64,000 nucleotides of DNA from JAIBCM01 sp041395165. Its GTDB lineage: Bacteria > Verrucomicrobiota > Verrucomicrobiia > JADLBR01 > JAIBCM01. The position numbers and the translations under genes are program-made. The stretch covers positions 124,001 through 188,000 of the forward strand of contig JAWLBA010000001.1 in assembly GCA_041395165.1 (NCBI GenBank), in the 5' to 3' direction. The notes under the pieces were generated by a model. That model worked only from the letters and a program-made list of their open reading frames with translations. It did no database searches and was not told the origin of the DNA. Positions 63,271 through 64,000 of the stretch are shown here, piece by piece; position 1 is the stretch's first letter; each line of letters begins with the position of its first letter.

Positions 63271-64000
63271 CTATTTTTTTGTCGAGCTCCATTTTTCACC
63301 TAATTGCGGGAATCGACATTGTTGACAATTACTACGATCTTGTGCGCAAAACGAGTGAAAGATTTGCAGTAGTCCCTGTTGCTCCAAAGCGGTGCGAGGT
63401 TTGAAGGAGTTGTTTGGAAAAAGTCTTTGAGCGGTTAAGCGAACGAGAAGATTGGAAGAAGAAGTTTTTAATTTTTCAATAGGGTTTATGTTTCGGTAAT
63501 CATGGGCCATGAACCAGGGGAAGACAAGGTTGATTAAAATTTCGTGGATGCGATCTTTGCCAATCAACGCAATCGGTGAGGGCAATGTTTTTGATTTTAA
63601 GGTGGCATGGTAAGAAAAGAAAGGGTGTCGAAGCGAAGCTAAAATTTTTGCAAATGCGTCTGAGGACTGTTTTTCCAGAGCGGTTTTTAGCGAGTTAAAG
63701 TGGTGAGCGATTTCGGCCAAGGCGGCTAAGCGTCGTTGGGGATGGTTAATAGGACGCGTTTTTTGAAAGTGCCAAAGGTGCGAGGGCAGGGTTTGGATTT
63801 TTAAAGCCCACCAACGTCGCCAAAGTGATTGGATGTAGCGTTTGTTTTCATTTTTCCAGGAAGTGGTTTCGATTGTTGGCAAAAAACCGGCTGTGCCAAA
63901 GAGCATGGCTTCTCGGTCGCGTGGTGACAATTTTTTTAATTTTGAGATGGGACAAAGGCGGGCTAGTAGCCGAAAAGGAATTTTATTTTCTTTGTAGCCC
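63271..64000 (-). CDS. DUF2851 family protein, C-terminal part
   Basis: The frame is open to the right edge, so only the C-terminal ~242 residues are seen; the family is usually about 400-430. It reads GYKENKIPFRLLARLC at the window edge and continues with REAMLFGTAGFLP, WHFQKTRPINHPQRRLAAL and, at the end, FHSFCAQDRSNCQQCRFPQL, with a Cys cluster C-x7-C-x2-C as in DUF2851. Its function is unknown. It is the first gene of the minus-strand run DUF2851-btpA-copA. Confidence 0.8.
   Translation of the reverse strand, partial: GYKENKIPFRLLARLCPISKLKKLSPRDREAMLFGTAGFLPTIETTSWKNENKRYIQSLWRRWWALKIQTLPSHLWHFQKTRPINHPQRRLAALAEIAHHFNSLKTALEKQSSDAFAKILASLRHPFFSYHATLKSKTLPSPIALIGKDRIHEILINLVFPWFMAHDYRNINPIEKLKTSSSNLLVRLTAQRLFPNNSFKPRTALEQQGLLQIFHSFCAQDRSNCQQCRFPQLGEKWSSTKK

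Overview
The window reads as a chromosomal segment of a Gram-negative bacterium of moderate-to-low GC. It has a complete Tol-Pal operon, apolipoprotein N-acyltransferase, a PagL-like lipid A deacylase and several lipoproteins, all of which imply an outer membrane. A stand-alone Lon N-domain, LarB, BtpA, DUF2851 and DUF4013 proteins, a small GIY-YIG gene beside a tRNA and a family of secreted 'NFDSLGT...LPGWY' proteins point to the PVC group, most likely Verrucomicrobiota. That placement is an inference from gene content; there is no rRNA here to settle it.

Layout. 1-3.6 kb: the N-terminus of hemW, a HAD phosphatase and a DUF4013 membrane protein (minus), then orphan larB and an MFS exporter (plus). 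3.8-14.8 kb: an aminotransferase, a PagL-like protein, truA, trmL, aroD, a LonN protein, lnt overlapping prfB (with the RF2 autoregulatory frameshift), trpC-trpF, a coiled-coil gene and trpB. 14.9-19 kb: a large unknown protein, a short adenylate kinase, a zinc-ribbon protein, a YugP-like protease, initiator tRNA with three damaged tRNA fragments, and a GIY-YIG gene. 19-25.7 kb: ftsH, then tolQ-tolR-tolA-tolB-pal and tatC. 25.6-34.5 kb, mostly minus: an NhaD-type transporter, ribBA, alaS, an AsmA-like gene, an L,D-transpeptidase lipoprotein, plus a NUDIX gene (plus strand) and a HIT gene. 34.6-39.8 kb: holA, an aldose epimerase, DUF192, parB, mutL. 39.8-48.7 kb is the accessory part: four secreted paralogues with duplicated leaders and terminators, tRNA-Glu, a TPR gene, a three-gene cluster of a new acidic protein family, and a second member of the large unknown family found at 14.9 kb. 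48.7-64 kb: a DMT transporter, an MBL hydrolase, yajQ, fabD-fabG-acpP-fabF, tRNA-Gly, an ABC-F ATPase, a decayed traB/gumN gene, DUF420, an SPFH protein, a copper ATPase, btpA and a partial DUF2851 gene.

Many frames are broken by one-base changes, mostly in homopolymer runs, including genes normally essential (alaS, fabF, lnt). Either the sequence carries homopolymer errors or the genome is decaying. I annotate these as single genes spanning the breaks and give the position of each. Several genes also appear to have a promoter whose -10 ends only 7-8 nt before the ATG, suggesting leaderless transcripts.

The most novel material is (i) the initiator-tRNA fragments carrying an inserted 16-bp palindrome around the GIY-YIG gene, (ii) the pair of ~500-560 aa unknown paralogues 31 kb apart, (iii) the tandem secreted array and (iv) the adjacent acidic three-gene cluster.
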